DNA of 64,000 bases, from contig JAJOZX010001729.1 in NCBI GenBank assembly GCA_023014485.1, forward strand, positions 744,001-808,000, given 5' to 3'. Shown in pieces: positions 45,073-56,167 of the stretch. Origin of the DNA: Bathynomus jamesi (taxonomy: Eukaryota; Arthropoda; Malacostraca; Isopoda; Cirolanidae). The number at the start of each line of letters is the position of its first letter. The stretch's first letter is position 1. The position numbers were made by a program, and so were the translations under genes. The notes beneath the pieces were generated by a model. It ran no database searches. It saw only the letters and a list, made by a program, of their open reading frames with translations, and had not been told where the DNA came from.

Positions 45073-45910
45073 ATTTTATTTGCAAAACTAGAAGACAGGA
45101 AGGTTCCCATGTACATATTAAATTTATTGAAATTTTGGTATTCCCACCGATCTTTTACTGTAAGGTGGGGCAATGTACTATCCGAATGTTTTGGCTCCTC
45201 CTGCGGGGTGAGACAAGGCTCCTTGCTCTCCCCTATGCTGTTTAAAGTGTATATTGACGGATTAATTGCTTCACTTAATGAGGCAACAGTGGGATGTTGT
45301 ATAGATAACACAAGGATAAATAATTTAGTTTATGCCGATGATATGGTGTTATTAAGTCCCTCTGTTAAAGGTCTGGATCTGCTACTAAAAGTCTGCGAAG
45401 TGTACTCGCAGAAACACATTATTTTTAATTTTACAAAAACTAAGGTTATGCAATTTCACTATAAACTGTAATCAGCCAGCTGATATTAGGTTTAAAATGA
45501 GAGGTGAAGTAATTGAGGAAGTACAAGAGTTTAAGTATTTGGGTCAAACTATGACTGTTTTCTTATATCCGAGTCATAATCTCGAAGCCTTTGTGCTAAA
45601 GTGAATGATTGTAAGGAACTTTCGGTTCTGTACAAGTGAAACTAAAGACACACTCTCTCGTACTTTCTGCAGTAATATATACGGACAGGAACTCTGGGTG
45701 AATTATAAAAAAGGTTCTGGCAGAAACCTAAATTTGCTGTACAACAGGTCTTTTAGACTCTTGCATAAATTACCCCCGAGATGCTCAGCTTCGCAAATGT
45801 TTGCTACCTGCAATTTCCCGAGCTTCCCGGAGGTAACAAGACGTGTTCGACACAGTCTAATGCAAAGAATTAAAAAAATCAACCAACCCGATTATCCAAG
45901 CTATCCATGA
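45073..45910 (+). pseudogene. Non-LTR RT fragment (3' half of the split element)
   Basis: From LFAKLEDRKVPMYILNLLKF the frame gives FWYSHRSFTVRWGNVLSECF, CGVRQGSLLSPMLFKVYIDG, NNLVYADDMVLLSPSVKGL and IIFNFTKTKVMQF. A second frame (45605-45910) adds FCSNIYGQELWVNY and LLYNRSFRLLHKLPPRCSAS. RT palm and thumb are present with frameshifts at about 45470-45600. The clade was not determined. It is in the same orientation and plausibly the same element as 41815-42799. Confidence 0.78.
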
Positions 45911-46189
45911 GTCGTGCCGTTTATCCTCTAAGGCGGCCTAAGCTATGGAATTCTTGGTACGAAAACGTCTGAATGTAGCGCCACTTAACTTCGACATTAC
46001 TGTATTATTTCTAATCAACTGCATATATTTCTGTTCTTAGTACCACAATTTCAATGATAACCAAGTGAAACAAAAATCATTAAATCCTTATAATGTCCTT
46101 AAAATGAGGTAGTTTATTTCAATCGGATTAGTAATATCTCTACAAATTCAACTTGAACAATAGTTAAAAAAAAAAAAAAAAGTATATAT

Positions 46190-47232
46190 ATATAACGTAA
46201 AGAACGACGCTTGTATAGGAGATATTCCGCGCAAGACGAGAGAGAAAACGGAACAAATGAAAAAAATGAAGTACCACCTGGGAATCGAACCCGGGATCTT
46301 CCGATTGCCGGTCAGACGCGATACCATTACACCATGGACTCCACTCTTCCAAAGCCGTAATTCTTCTACATACTCGCAGAAACCAATGCCCCAAGGGGCA
46401 CCTCCCGCATGCCGTAACATTATATACATTCAACTGCAAAGAACACGCAGTATAAATAACGTAAAGAACGACGCTTGTATAGGAGATATTCCGCGCAAGA
46501 CGAGAGAGAGAAAACGGAACAAATGAAAAAATGAAGTACCACCTGGGAATCGAACCCGGGATCTTCCGATTGCCGGTCAGACGCGATACCATTACACCAT
46601 GGACTCCACTCTTCCAAATGCCGTAATTCTTCTACATACTCGCAGAAACCAATGCCAAGCGTCGTTCTTTACGTTATTTATACTGCGTGTTCTTTGCAGT
46701 TGAATGTATATAATGTTACGGCATGCGGGAGGTGCCCCCTTGGGGCATTGGTTTCTGCGAGTATGTAGAAGAATTACGGCATTTGGAAGAGTGGAGTCCA
46801 TGGTGTAATGGTATCGCGTCTGACCGGCAATCGGAAGATCCCGGGTTCGATTCCCAGGTGGTACTTCATTTTTTCATTTCTTCCGTTTTCTCTCTCTCGT
46901 CTTGCGCGGAATATCTCCTATACAAGCGTCGTTCTTTACGTTATTTATACTGCGTGTTCTTTGCAGTTGAATGTATATAATGTTACGGCATGCGGGAGGT
47001 GCCCCTTGGGGCATTGGTTTCTGCGAGTATGTAGAAGAATTACGGCATTTGAAGAGTGGAGTCCATGGTGTAATGGTATCGCGTCTGACGGCAATCGGAA
47101 GATCCCGGGTTCGATTCCCAGGTGGTACTTCATTTTTCATTTGTTCCGTTTTCTCTCTCTCGTCTTGCGCGGAATATCTCCTATACAAGCGTCGTTCTTT
47201 ACGTTATTTATACTGCGTGTTCTTTGCAGTTG
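46190..47232. repeat. Inverted cluster of four tRNA-like repeat units
   Basis: A unit of about 265-280 bp occurs twice on the minus strand (46190-46455, 46456-46655) and twice on the plus strand (about 46656-46935, 46936-47232), head to head around 46660. Each contains a tRNA-like core: minus 46340-46271 and 46606-46537, plus 46794-46863 and 47059-47127. Cores have an A-box TGGTGTAATGG and a B-box GGTTCGATTCC. The acceptor stem pairs poorly and the fourth core lacks one C, so I regard these as tRNA-derived repeats or pseudogenes and not working tRNA genes. Each unit also carries CCTTGGGGCATTGG and a CTCTCTCGTCTTGCGCGG segment. Confidence 0.8.
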
Positions 47233-47293
47233 TATATATATATAGATATATATATTATATATATATATAGATATATATATATATATATATATA
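47229..47293. repeat. (TA)n/(TAGA)n microsatellite
   Basis: An AT-rich dinucleotide tract at the right edge of the tRNA-like cluster. Confidence 0.93.
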
Positions 47294-47547
47294 GAGTTAA
47301 TAGGGAGAACAATTAGAAACTTAGCTGGTTCCAGTAGTTTACAATGAAAAAAAAAATATTAATGCAACAAGGTTCAATGTATCCTCCATTGTTAATGACC
47401 AATTGTAGTTTTGTGCGGCATGGCGAACTGCTGAAGAAATAGTGCCTTGATCGAAGTCATTCTATGCTGTTAAAATGTAAATCTCGAAGCTGATTGACAT
47501 CTTTAATATTTTGTCTGCCAATAAACCTTTTCACACACACACACAAT

Positions 47548-47548
<1 letters not shown>

Positions 47549-47593
<45 letters not shown>

Positions 47594-47610
47594 ATATAAT
47601 ATATATAAAT
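47549..47610. repeat. (TA)n microsatellite
   Basis: A TA tract immediately beside the 3' end of CR1-B copy 2; a short (CA)n lies at 47533-47545. Confidence 0.93.
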
Positions 47611-47849
47611 CAGACCAACAAATACCCTAGGATCCACTCATGGCTGGTCTACCTAACTGTGGTTGTAGTTGTGTATTGCGCATGTCCTCTGGTGGAGGGG
47701 ACCTACAATTTTACGTGGGTTCCGAACCACAAAAACCTTAATTTTACTACCTTAAACTATACCCAATCTATCAATATGCGTCTAATCGATTTTTAAACAT
47801 GTTTATAGACATGCTACTAATTACCTATACCGACAAACTATTCCACCTA

Positions 47850-50520
47850 TTTACTATTCTATGCCTAAAAAAATTTTTGCCAACTGCTGTCTCGAACCTT
47901 CCACTTGTCAACTTACACCCGTTATTTCTAGTTCCATTATGTTGTGATAGTTCGAAAAAGCTCTGTATTTACATTATCGAACCCATTCATAATTTTAAAA
48001 ACCTGGATTAGATCACCCACTTAGCCTCCTAGTCTCGAGTGTAGTCAATTTTAACTCCTTAATATAAGCCTATCCTCGTACGACTTCGACCAAAGCGACG
48101 GAATTATCTTGGTTGCTCGTCTTTGAACTCTTTCGATTTTATCTGTATCTTTGTGCATATACAGATTCCAAAATTGGGTCGTGTACTCCAAATGGGGTCT
48201 AACTAATGATTTATAAAGAGGAACAATAATAATGCGCGATTTGTACTCCAAATTCCTAGCTATAAAACCTAGCACCTTGTTTGCCTTATTACCGCTGCTG
48301 TACTTTGTTTCGCTACTTTTAAATCACCAGTGACGATAACTCCTAAATCTTTTTCCTGTTCTACGCTTGCCAACTCTTTCCCTGACATACTATAAGCAAA
48401 ATTACCGTTACGCGAACCTATATGTAAAATTTTGCACTTGTGGACGTTAAATCTCATTTGCCGTGTGACTGACCAATCAGCGATTTTGTTCTGATCTTCC
48501 TGGATTTTACTTCAATATTCGCATTTATATCGCCCTACTACCCAACTTCATGTCATCCGCAAACTTTGAAACTGTGAGGACTGGGCCGACATATAGATTA
48601 ATATACTGTATATACAAGAAGAAGCAAGGGGCCCAATACAGAACCCTGAGGAACGCAGCTCGCTACATTAGCCCAAGAAGACTCTGCTCCATCAACCACC
48701 ACCCTCAGTTTCCTACCTCGCAACCACTCTTCTATCCAATTTATTACTACACCCCCTGATTACATGAGCCTTAGTTTTTTTTAACGAGTCTTTTGTGCGG
48801 TATGGTGTCAAACGCTTTTTGAAAATCTAAATACACTACATCTACCGCCCGTTGACTATCATAAACGTCAACCACGCTTTGGAAAAATTCTAAAAGATTA
48901 GTTAAGCAAGATTTGTTTCGCCTAAAACCGTGCTGCGTATTTCTAATCAAGTTATGCAATTCTAAGTGTTTGACTACTTGATCCCAAATTATCGATTCCA
49001 GTAGCGTACCTACTGTACAACAGACGTTAAACTGATTGGCGTATAATTTCCCGCCGCACCTTTATTGCCTTTCTTAAAAATAGACGTTACATTTGCTAAC
49101 TTGAAAATATCTGATATGCACCCCTCAGAAATAGACGCATTAAAAATCTTGGTTAACGGCACCACAATGCCTTTCACTCACCACAATGCCTTTCACTCAC
49201 CACAATGCCTTTCACTCACCACAATGCCTTTCACTCACCACAATGCCTTTCACTCACCACAATGCCTTTCACTCACCACAATGCCTTTCACTCACCACAA
49301 TGCCTTTCACTCACCACAATGCCTTTCACTCACCACAATGCCTTTCACTCACCACAATATTATCTTGAGTATTACCATTATCAGAAGGTATTATATCTAT
49401 GATCGTGGGGATATTCGTTACATCTTTTATTGTAAAAGCTGACGTAAAAAATTCGTTTAGCAGGGCAGCCATTTGCTTGTTTCCAGAAACTAGCTCACCG
49501 TCTGAATTTCTCAACGGTCCTAAGGCGCTCTTTACCGGGTTCCTATTATTGACTTATTGGAAGAATCGCTTGGTGTTTTCTTTGCCGTCACGAACTATGG
49601 AAATTTCAAAAGCGCGTTTTGACTTTTTTATTACGCTTTTTGCTTCACGCCTTAGATATGTAGTTGTTTCGTAACCATAAATTGTCTTTATCGAACTTGT
49701 GTAGCCTATTAACCTTATCTCTACTCTTTATAATATCCCCTACTCTGGAAGTAAACCAAGGGTTTGTTATTTACTTTTGCACGCTTAATCTAATCTTGTA
49801 CGGTACACATTCCTCATTTATAGTCCTGAAGACAGTTTCAAACGATTCCCACATTATTTTTTGCGTTGGAGGTCCCCATTACATTTTCCCAATTGACGCG
49901 TGACAATTCATTTCTAAATTTATGAAAGTCCGCGCGCCCGAAGTCAGGAATTTTAGTCGAGTTAGCTGATTTTGAGTGACTTACTGAGAGGACAAACTCT
50001 ACCATATTGTGATCGCTATTGTTTAACGGTTCTATTACCTGAAGATCAGTTACACGCCTATCATCCGTAATTATTACTAAATCTAAAATACTGTCCAGCC
50101 TCGTAGGTTCCCCAACCTTTTGAATAAGAAAGCTATCCTCAAGAAAATTAACTAAACGGTTACCTTTCGCGTTTCCCTGAATTGTATCGTAATTCACGTT
50201 AGCGCAATTAAAGTCACCCATAATGAAGGCCTGCTCACTACCTATTATTCTCTTTAGTTCACGATATAACGCTTCGTCTATATCAGCTGTTTGATTAGGG
50301 GGCCTATGTATAATGTCAACAAGAAGTTTGAAATCCCTCAATTTAAGTTCTGCTATAGTCGAATCTATCGATTCTGGAATTCTGTGCTTCAATTCTATGG
50401 CGTTCGCAATATTATCTTTGATATACAACATAACTACTACTCCTCGCCTACCTCTTCTGATTTTAACAAAAAATCTATAACCTCTAATTTGATACTCCCA
50501 CTACGAAGTCACGTGTTTAA
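47850..50520 (-). pseudogene. CR1-B ORF2: endonuclease and RT, fragmented
   Basis: The endonuclease (50431-49838) has LVDIIHRPPNQTAD, FIMGDFNCANVNYD, DSILDLVIITDDRR and NNSDHNMVEF, including both catalytic blocks. Then come LVSGNKQMAALLNEFFTSAF (49514), QHGFRRNKSCLTNLLEFFQ and VVYLDFQKAFDTIPHKRLV (48959), HEKDLG-like EQEKDLGVIVTGDLK (48457) and RIIIVPLYKSLVRPHLEYTT (48275). Many frameshifts occur, and the GVPQGS and FADD region survives only in pieces. Confidence 0.8.
49163..49359. repeat. 19-bp minisatellite, about 10 copies, inside CR1-B RT
   Basis: The unit AATGCCTTTCACTCACCAC is repeated almost perfectly about ten times. It sits where CR1-B should encode the early RT region and replaces part of it. 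The unit length is not divisible by three, so it destroys the frame. Confidence 0.93.
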
Positions 50521-51016
50521 GTGCTAAGCCACGATTCAGTTATTTAAATCATAGTCTTTGCAAGCAATTAAAAGAAAAAAGTTTTTTTTTTGTTTCGTAG
50601 GCTACGAGCATTTAAAGAGAACCTTCAAATTGTTTAAAACCGCGTTACCTATGCGTGCACAAGTTAAATTCATATTTTTTGGGCTGTAATTTAAGGAAAT
50701 TACGCCGGGACCGTTCGAGTTACGGCAACCTGAAAAGAAGCCAGTACAGGCAGTCCTCAGATAGCGATGTTAATACGTTCCTGGAAAACGGATCGTTATC
50801 TGGATTACGTTTTCCATTAGGTTATAGGTTATGTTATAAGTTGGGGTTACGTTCCTGGACTTTCGACAGAATATTTTCAAACCATTATTTACAAAATTAA
50901 TGAATAGTTTAACAATCTCATTGTTATATAGTGTAAAATCTAACATTTAATAAAGAAAATAATTTAATCTAGATTAAATCTTATTAATTCTAATTATAAT
51001 TTCTTACCTTAATTAA

Positions 51017-51105
51017 CCCTTTAAGGACTGAAGATGCCAATTGCTAACGTTTCAAATACACGCATTCATAACTTAACCCTACAAAAAAATTCAGGGCTTA
51101 AAGGG
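51017..51105. mobile_element. TTAA-flanked MITE (piggyBac-like), 89 bp
   Basis: CCCTTTAAGGACTGAA and its near-complement TTCAGGGCTTAAAGGG are flanked by TTAA (51013-51016 and 51106-51109). CCC...GGG ends with TTAA targets are the piggyBac hallmark. Confidence 0.65.
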
Positions 51106-51163
51106 TTAAATCATCATCCTTGACAACACTTTCGCTTTTAAATTTCCAGCATTCTTTACATGT

Positions 51164-51346
51164 TCAAGTATTTTTTTCCTTCTCATAAATCATAGCCACT
51201 GTCGAACGATTCAAGTTTAGCGACCTCACTATTAACGATTCACCACGCTTAATAATATCAATTTTAAACTCAAAACTGTACCTTTGCCTTTTCTCCACAC
51301 TTTCTTTTTCACTAATCCCCCTTTTTGGTGGCATAATATTAATCAC
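51164..51346 (-). pseudogene. N-terminal HTH fragment of Tigger-like transposase
   Basis: Residues such as MPPKRGISEKESVEKRQRYS then FEFKIDIIKRGES and LNLNRSTVAMIYEKEK resemble the CENP-B-type N-terminal helix-turn-helix of Tigger/pogo proteins. The DDE domain is missing. It complements the C-terminal fragment in the other Tigger-like element, but the TIRs differ, so they are different families. Confidence 0.65.
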
Positions 51347-51639
51347 GAGTCAATATTTATAACAACACAAAAATAATAAATGTTGTGTAAACATTGAAAT
51401 AATGCTTCCGAAATGGCGACGCTGGCGCAACTGAACGTTCTAGACTCGTTGTTGCCAACCAAAGTTGCCGAAATTTACATACGGTGCTGCTACTTACTCC
51501 GACGAAATTCCCCAAATGTCTCTATTGCGAGGAATGGGCATCGGTATCTGGGTTGGAGGTTATAATGTATAAACGTCGTTATTGCGAAAATGTCGTTATC
51601 TGAAGACTGCCTGTATTATGAAAATCTTCCTAAACGCGC

Positions 51640-52420
51640 AGATCCAACATCATTAAGATGAAGTCCCTCGTGCCGTAGAAACTGTTCCAAAAATTCGCAA
51701 AATGCACTCCTTCCCTCTTTCCTGTTGGCAAAGAGACTTTAAATTATTGTTAATATAGGTTGCCTTGCTGTAGAACTCGTTACGTAGGATAATTCGAGGA
51801 AGTATACCTGTTAACAATCTTATTAGAGTGACTAAAGGATAAAAAACTAAGTCCCTATACCTAGCCAGAAGCACTTCCGATCTAGAATTTAAAAAGTTAT
51901 TAATACCGACATGAATAACATACGCTGTGTCCTCGGAATTTCCGTCTATAAACTGGTCAACACTATTCGTTATATCCTCCACCCCTGCACCAGGTGAACA
52001 ATAACGGCGCCTACGACGGGGGTTTCTTCCACAGAATTCATCGAGCTGCCCTCGAACAAAGGAATCGCCAACGATTCGTATTTCAGGTTCATCAGCGTCT
52101 TCGAAACATAAAACAGAAAACTAACTTTATTATTACGGGTAGACAAGTCTTAGGTTGTCTCAATGGGGCTCCATTACACACTTGAACCAAGGGTCAGGAA
52201 CTAGGCGAAAAGAGAGGGCTGCTAAAATTATTTATACCATTAGTAGAAATTGAGGCAGGAGAGGCCGCGACTGAAGAATAACTCCTCTCGGAAGGCCCAA
52301 GGGATTCTAATTTCGCCATCAGGAGCATTACCCTTTCTTCAAACCTCACTCTGGCCTCCCTCTCGCGTTGTACAGTAGCTCGTTCTTCAGCAAATCCATG
52401 TTCGAGCACCACCTGCAAAC
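51640..52420 (-). pseudogene. CR1-B ORF1 remnant with esterase blocks
   Basis: The coiled-coil-like start EERATVQREREARVRFEERV (52418 frame) is followed by VIHVGINNFLNSRSEVLLAR (Asn block of SGNH hydrolases). After a frame change, EGLHLNDVGSARLG carries the terminal His block (Asp changed to Glu). The order parallels CR1-A ORF1. It is inactive. Confidence 0.68.
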
Positions 52421-52504
52421 TAAATGTATTATTATTAGCTAAATTAAACGGGTAAGCAGCAAACTTCCCTTCGCCACCGACTAAGCTTTAGCCGAGCTAA
52501 AGTC

Positions 52505-52696
52505 TAAAAATGGATGATTTAAGAGAGTGAGTGCAATGAAAGGAAACAGTTTCAAAGCTGAAGTTGAAATCGGAGAGATTGATACCTATGAAAGGAATCA
52601 TCCTGAAGAATATGCATTTAAGCCTATTACTGTCGCTAAAATCTTCAATGATATGCATTTAGTTTTAGGATTTAAAAACCGGATTCCGGATCCAGA
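52505..52696 (+). other. Unrecognised frame
   Basis: A 72-codon frame (52527-52745) runs into the TIR of the next element. It reads VEIGEIDTYERNHPEEYAFK with no family known to me. It might be an exon-like or transposon remnant. Confidence 0.3.
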
Positions 52697-53370
52697 TCAA
52701 AACCACAATTCCAATGATAACCAAGTGAAACAAAAATCATATTAAATCTTTTATAATGTCCTTAAAATGAGGGGTAGTTTATTTCAAAAGATTACTAATC
52801 TTTTTACAAATTCAACTTGAACAATAGTTGTTAAAAAGTGGAGTTAATAGGGAGGGTAATTAGAGACTTAACTGGTTAGAATAGTTTACAATGAAAAAAA
52901 AATATTAATGTAGCAAGTGTTCAATGTGTCCTCCATTGTCAATGACCAATTGTAGCTTTGTGCGGCATGGCGAACTGCTGTAGAAATGGTGTCTTGATCG
53001 AAGTCATTCTATGCTGTTAAAATGTAATCTCGAAGCTGATTGAAATCTTGAATATTTTGTAAACTTTGTCGACTAAACTAGTCAACTGGATTTAAATCAG
53101 GACTATTTGGTGGCGAATTTTCCCGAGCAGTTGAAATCGGGACGTTTTTTTTGCAAGTATGCACTGGTGTGTAGGAAAAGATTCGGTATCAGTAATTTAG
53201 TTTTTCTACTTTCGTATTGTCAACTTTATTTTTAACTAAGATTGTTCAAAATGAATTTGTGGAAAGGCTACTAATTCGATTTAAATAAACTACTTCTCAT
53301 TTTAAGGATGTTAAAAGATTTAATATGATTTTTGTTTCATTTAGTTACTGAATTTGTAGTTTTGTTGACA
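52697..53370 (-). mobile_element. Decayed mariner-type element with ~150-bp TIRs, copy 2
   Basis: The two ends (52697-52835 and about 53230-53370) are long imperfect inverted repeats sharing AAATGAAACAAAAATCATAT-type sequence. Between them a minus-strand reading gives ENSPPNSPDLNPVD (the block with the last catalytic Asp) and RHAKLQLVIDNGGHIEH, the C-terminus of a Tc1/mariner transposase. The rest has been deleted. Confidence 0.75.
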
Positions 53371-53414
53371 CGAAAAAGATGGCCACATTTTTTGTGACAT
53401 GTACTGTATATATA

Positions 53415-53475
53415 CGTGTGTGTGTGTGTGTGTGTGTGTGTGTCTCTGTGTGTGTGTGTGGTGTGTGTGTGTACT
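53415..53475. repeat. (GT)n microsatellite
   Basis: A GT dinucleotide run with a CT interruption. Confidence 0.96.
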
Positions 53476-53479
53476 GCTC

Positions 53480-53990
53480 TTTTAAATCGCACTTCATGTC
53501 TTATCCACTCCTGTGCCGATGATTCCACCCTTCACTTTTCCACCTGTTTCAGTGTCCCTCTCAACAGTTATTTCATGCTTCGCGTGAGACGGCTATGGCG
53601 TATCTGTCTTATCTGATTGGGACAGAGAAAATCTTGTGGCTTTCAATACCTCAAAAACCCAGTTCCTTCATCTGTCTACTCGTCACAATCTTCCATACGA
53701 CTATACCCTTATCTTCAACAATACACAACTCAATCCTTCCTCTTCTCTCAACGTTCTTTGCGTTTCTTTTTCCCGTAATCATTATTGGAAAGATCACATA
53801 TACCCTTTCTAAAACAGCTTTTAAGAGGTTAGATGTGCTGTACCGGCTCCGCAGTTTCTTCGCCCCCTACTCAATAGCTCTCTCTCCAGGGTCTTGTCCG
53901 CCCCTGTAATGGAATACGCTGTGTACATTTATCATGACAAAGGAAATAATCTGACGCAATTTCGCCAGCAAAATGCTAAAAGAGAAGTTC
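53480..53990 (+). pseudogene. Non-LTR RT fragment, split over frames
   Basis: CLIHSCADDSTLHFSTCFSV (catalytic ADD block) is followed, after frame changes, by NLVAFNTSKTQFLHLSTRHN (from about 53630), SSSLNVLCVSFSRNHYWKDH and SKTAFKRLDVLYRLRSFFAP (to about 53870). This is the palm-to-thumb order of jockey/L2-like elements. No single long frame covers it. Confidence 0.72.
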
Positions 53991-55640
53991 GTGAAGCTTA
54001 AGTAAATGTGTGTAAATTCTGTGCAATCTGTAATTTTGAAATAGTTCGAGCTAAAGCCATCGACATAGACTGCAAGCGAGAGCAGTGAACTTGCTGATTC
54101 AAGATCAACGGAATCTCTTAACAGCTTCTCCGTGAAGGATTCTAGTGATTTGGCATTTCGAAGTCAGTCAGAAGATCCAAGTCCTCGTCTTACTCTAGAT
54201 AGATTGGTAAAGATTGCCGAAGGCTCGAGGTCTAACTTAGTCAGGTAATACTTCCTCCGAATATCGACAATATGAATTCCCATTCATTAGGTAAACTATC
54301 AACAGACTTTGCATTATGACCAGATAGCAGTGACTATAATTTTCGAAAGGTTGTTGTCTTTGTGCATCCAATCCAGCTTACTGAAAAAATGTACAATTTC
54401 AGTTACTGACAATCGTCGTTTTACTTCGGTTAATTATAAAAGGAAAGTTCGACAAAAATTTACTGGCCGTCCTTGATTCGTTTACTCAAAAATCACAAGA
54501 GGGCTTCCTTTTGTTGCCAATTGTGCGTGTCAAAATTTTAGCGTTAACTACTGGTTTTAGTAAGTGACAGAAACCACCTGAAGTCCTTGCAAACCATGAA
54601 GCTAAAAGCTTCAAATAATCATGAAGCGTGTACAACTTCAAAGCAGTTAGAGCAAGGTTTAAGTGATTTAACTCTCGCAGATGGATTTCACACTCTATTT
54701 GTAAAGGAAAAAAAAGTGGGTGGCGATCTGTGTTGTCCTTTTCGTCCCTGAGGTTTTTCAATTGCCACGTTATTGATATAAATTCATTTAAACTTCTTTA
54801 CATAATTTTGGTTTTTTTTTTAATATATTCAAGTTCTCTTGCAAGTTGTCCACATATGTGGACAACAGACATTCTGGAAACTATACGATATTCCCATTGA
54901 GAAAGTGCTGTCCCTTCACAATGGTGCACAATTTGTCCATACACGTGGACAAGAGATACTTTGCGATATAATAAAGTCAACCAGTCAGGTATCAGACATT
55001 AATATGTAGCAACGTGGCGTGCGTAAAGTTGTCTACCTATGTGGACCAAATGCATTGAAAGATTAAAACTCATTTTAGATTGTATTTCTTACCTTGCATC
55101 CGGTAATTTAGCATTTAGAGAATTATCATCTGTTAAAAAAATGGAAATTTTTGGTGCCTCGTAGAATTGCTTGCAAAATATAATGTTGCTTTCAGTGTGT
55201 TTACTATTCGAGTCAGAAAAACCAAAATTAAATTTTCTCAATAGTTTCTGAGGAAACTACCTTTCGGGTAAAGAATAACTTTTGAAAGCCATAATTTTTA
55301 GTATTTTTGAAACTGTACATCAGATATGTTTCACAGTGAACAGTTTTGTTTATTACTCCGATACTGTACCATAGACCTTGAACAAAATTGTCATAGTAAA
55401 CAAATCTTTCATTGAATTTGCCTTTATTTTGAAGCGTTCACATTTTCATATTGATATTGCCAATTGTTGCGAACAGTGCTATGGCAATGGAGCAACATAA
55501 ATGCTATTCATGTAGGTGTACAATCCTTCATTAAGAAAAAATAAATCCAAGGATTGTGTATGCACCATGCTTGGCACATAAATGGGATTTAGTCATCGTG
55601 CATACGGCGGAATCCTTACTTCAAGAATTTATTTGGAATT
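53990..55640. other. Unrecognised region with near-palindromic motifs
   Basis: No gene was recognised. The perfect palindrome TTGTCCACATATGTGGACAA at about 54845-54864 has degenerate relatives near 54939 (TTGTCCATACACGTGGACAA) and 55029 (TTGTCTACCTATGTGGACCA). A minus frame at 54486-54761 shows no motifs. Confidence 0.45.
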
Positions 55641-55648
55641 ATACTGTT

Positions 55649-55815
55649 CAGGGGTTTATTTTAACGGTCGTCCGGCGGTCTGAGACTACTGGTATTCTAA
55701 ATTAATCCCTGGGGTTAAAATTAATGAGCCGTTAATTTCAACACCAGGGATGAATTTAGAAATGGTTAATTTAGAATACTTGGTAATACCGGACGACCGT
55801 TAAAATAAACCCCTG
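55649..55815. mobile_element. Small inverted-repeat MITE, 167 bp
   Basis: CAGGGGTTTATTTTAACGGT and its complement form the ends, and the inner arms also pair (TATTCTAAATTAA with TTAATTTAGAATA). hAT-like CAGGGG ends are present, but the flanks show no clear 8-bp duplication. Confidence 0.7.
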
Positions 55816-55989
55816 CAGTTTGTTATACTTGTTTACTGCAGTTTCTCTGGATCCACAAAGTTGAGCCATTTTAAAATTCCATACTATTTCACCGACTTGA
55901 AAATCGTTGCCAGAAATTCGTTGGAGCAATTGAGTAGACGCTGTAAAAGCTATTTGCAATCAGCCGCCTCAGGTAATTGACTCCTTTAA

Positions 55990-56167
55990 CCCTTTATCGT
56001 GCAGTGTTACTTTACTGATTTTATTCAGTCTCGGAAAGACCTCTGTGCAGTAAAGGGTTAAGAGACGTTTGCTTAATCCTTTACTGCACAGATATATCTC
56101 CGAGATAATAAAATCGTCTGGCGTTAGCCAGAACAAAACCAGTAAAGTAACACTGCCCGATAAAGGG
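55990..56167. mobile_element. TTAA-flanked piggyBac-like MITEs, one composite or two adjacent
   Basis: The outer ends CCCTTTATCGTGCAGTGTTA and complement are flanked by TTAA (55986-55989 and 56168-56171). Inside, a second pair of TTAA-abutting ends occurs at 56051-56061 and 56073-56080 with only 11 bp between them. This allows a reading as two small elements, 55990-56057 and 56077-56167. Confidence 0.65.

Larger units (their letters stand above)
46040..47525 (-). mobile_element. Decayed long-TIR mariner-type element, copy 1, interrupted
   Basis: Segments 46040-46165 and 47294-47525 align end to end with the uninterrupted copy at 52697-53060. The intervening 1.1 kb is an insertion with tRNA-like repeats and AT tracts. 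The transposase C-terminus is recognisable on the minus strand in the 47294-47525 part. It is truncated on the right by CA/TA repeats. Confidence 0.75.
50747..51613 (-). mobile_element. Tigger/pogo-type element 2, non-autonomous (867 bp)
   Basis: TIRs CAGGCAGTCCTCAGATAGCG (50747) and the complement of CGTTATCTGAAGACTGCCTG (ending 51613) are flanked by TA (50745-50746, 51614-51615). Only an N-terminal HTH coding piece remains inside. It is nested in CR1-B copy 2 and itself contains a TTAA MITE. Confidence 0.86.
47611..52500 (-). mobile_element. CR1-B family copy 2 (long), with Tigger-like insertion
   Basis: The minus order is ORF1 remnant (52420-51640), endonuclease (50520-49840), RT (49700-47850) and 3' UTR ending at 47611. 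A Tigger-like element (50747-51613) lies between ORF1 and ORF2, and a 19-bp minisatellite lies in the RT region. It shares its 3' UTR and RT with 20921-22665. Confidence 0.82.

Noticed and set aside
46271..47127. Four functional tRNA genes
   Set aside because: A- and B-boxes are good, but acceptor stems pair poorly, copies sit in duplicated and inverted repeats, and one lacks a base. A tRNA-derived repeat is more likely; a tRNA scan would decide.
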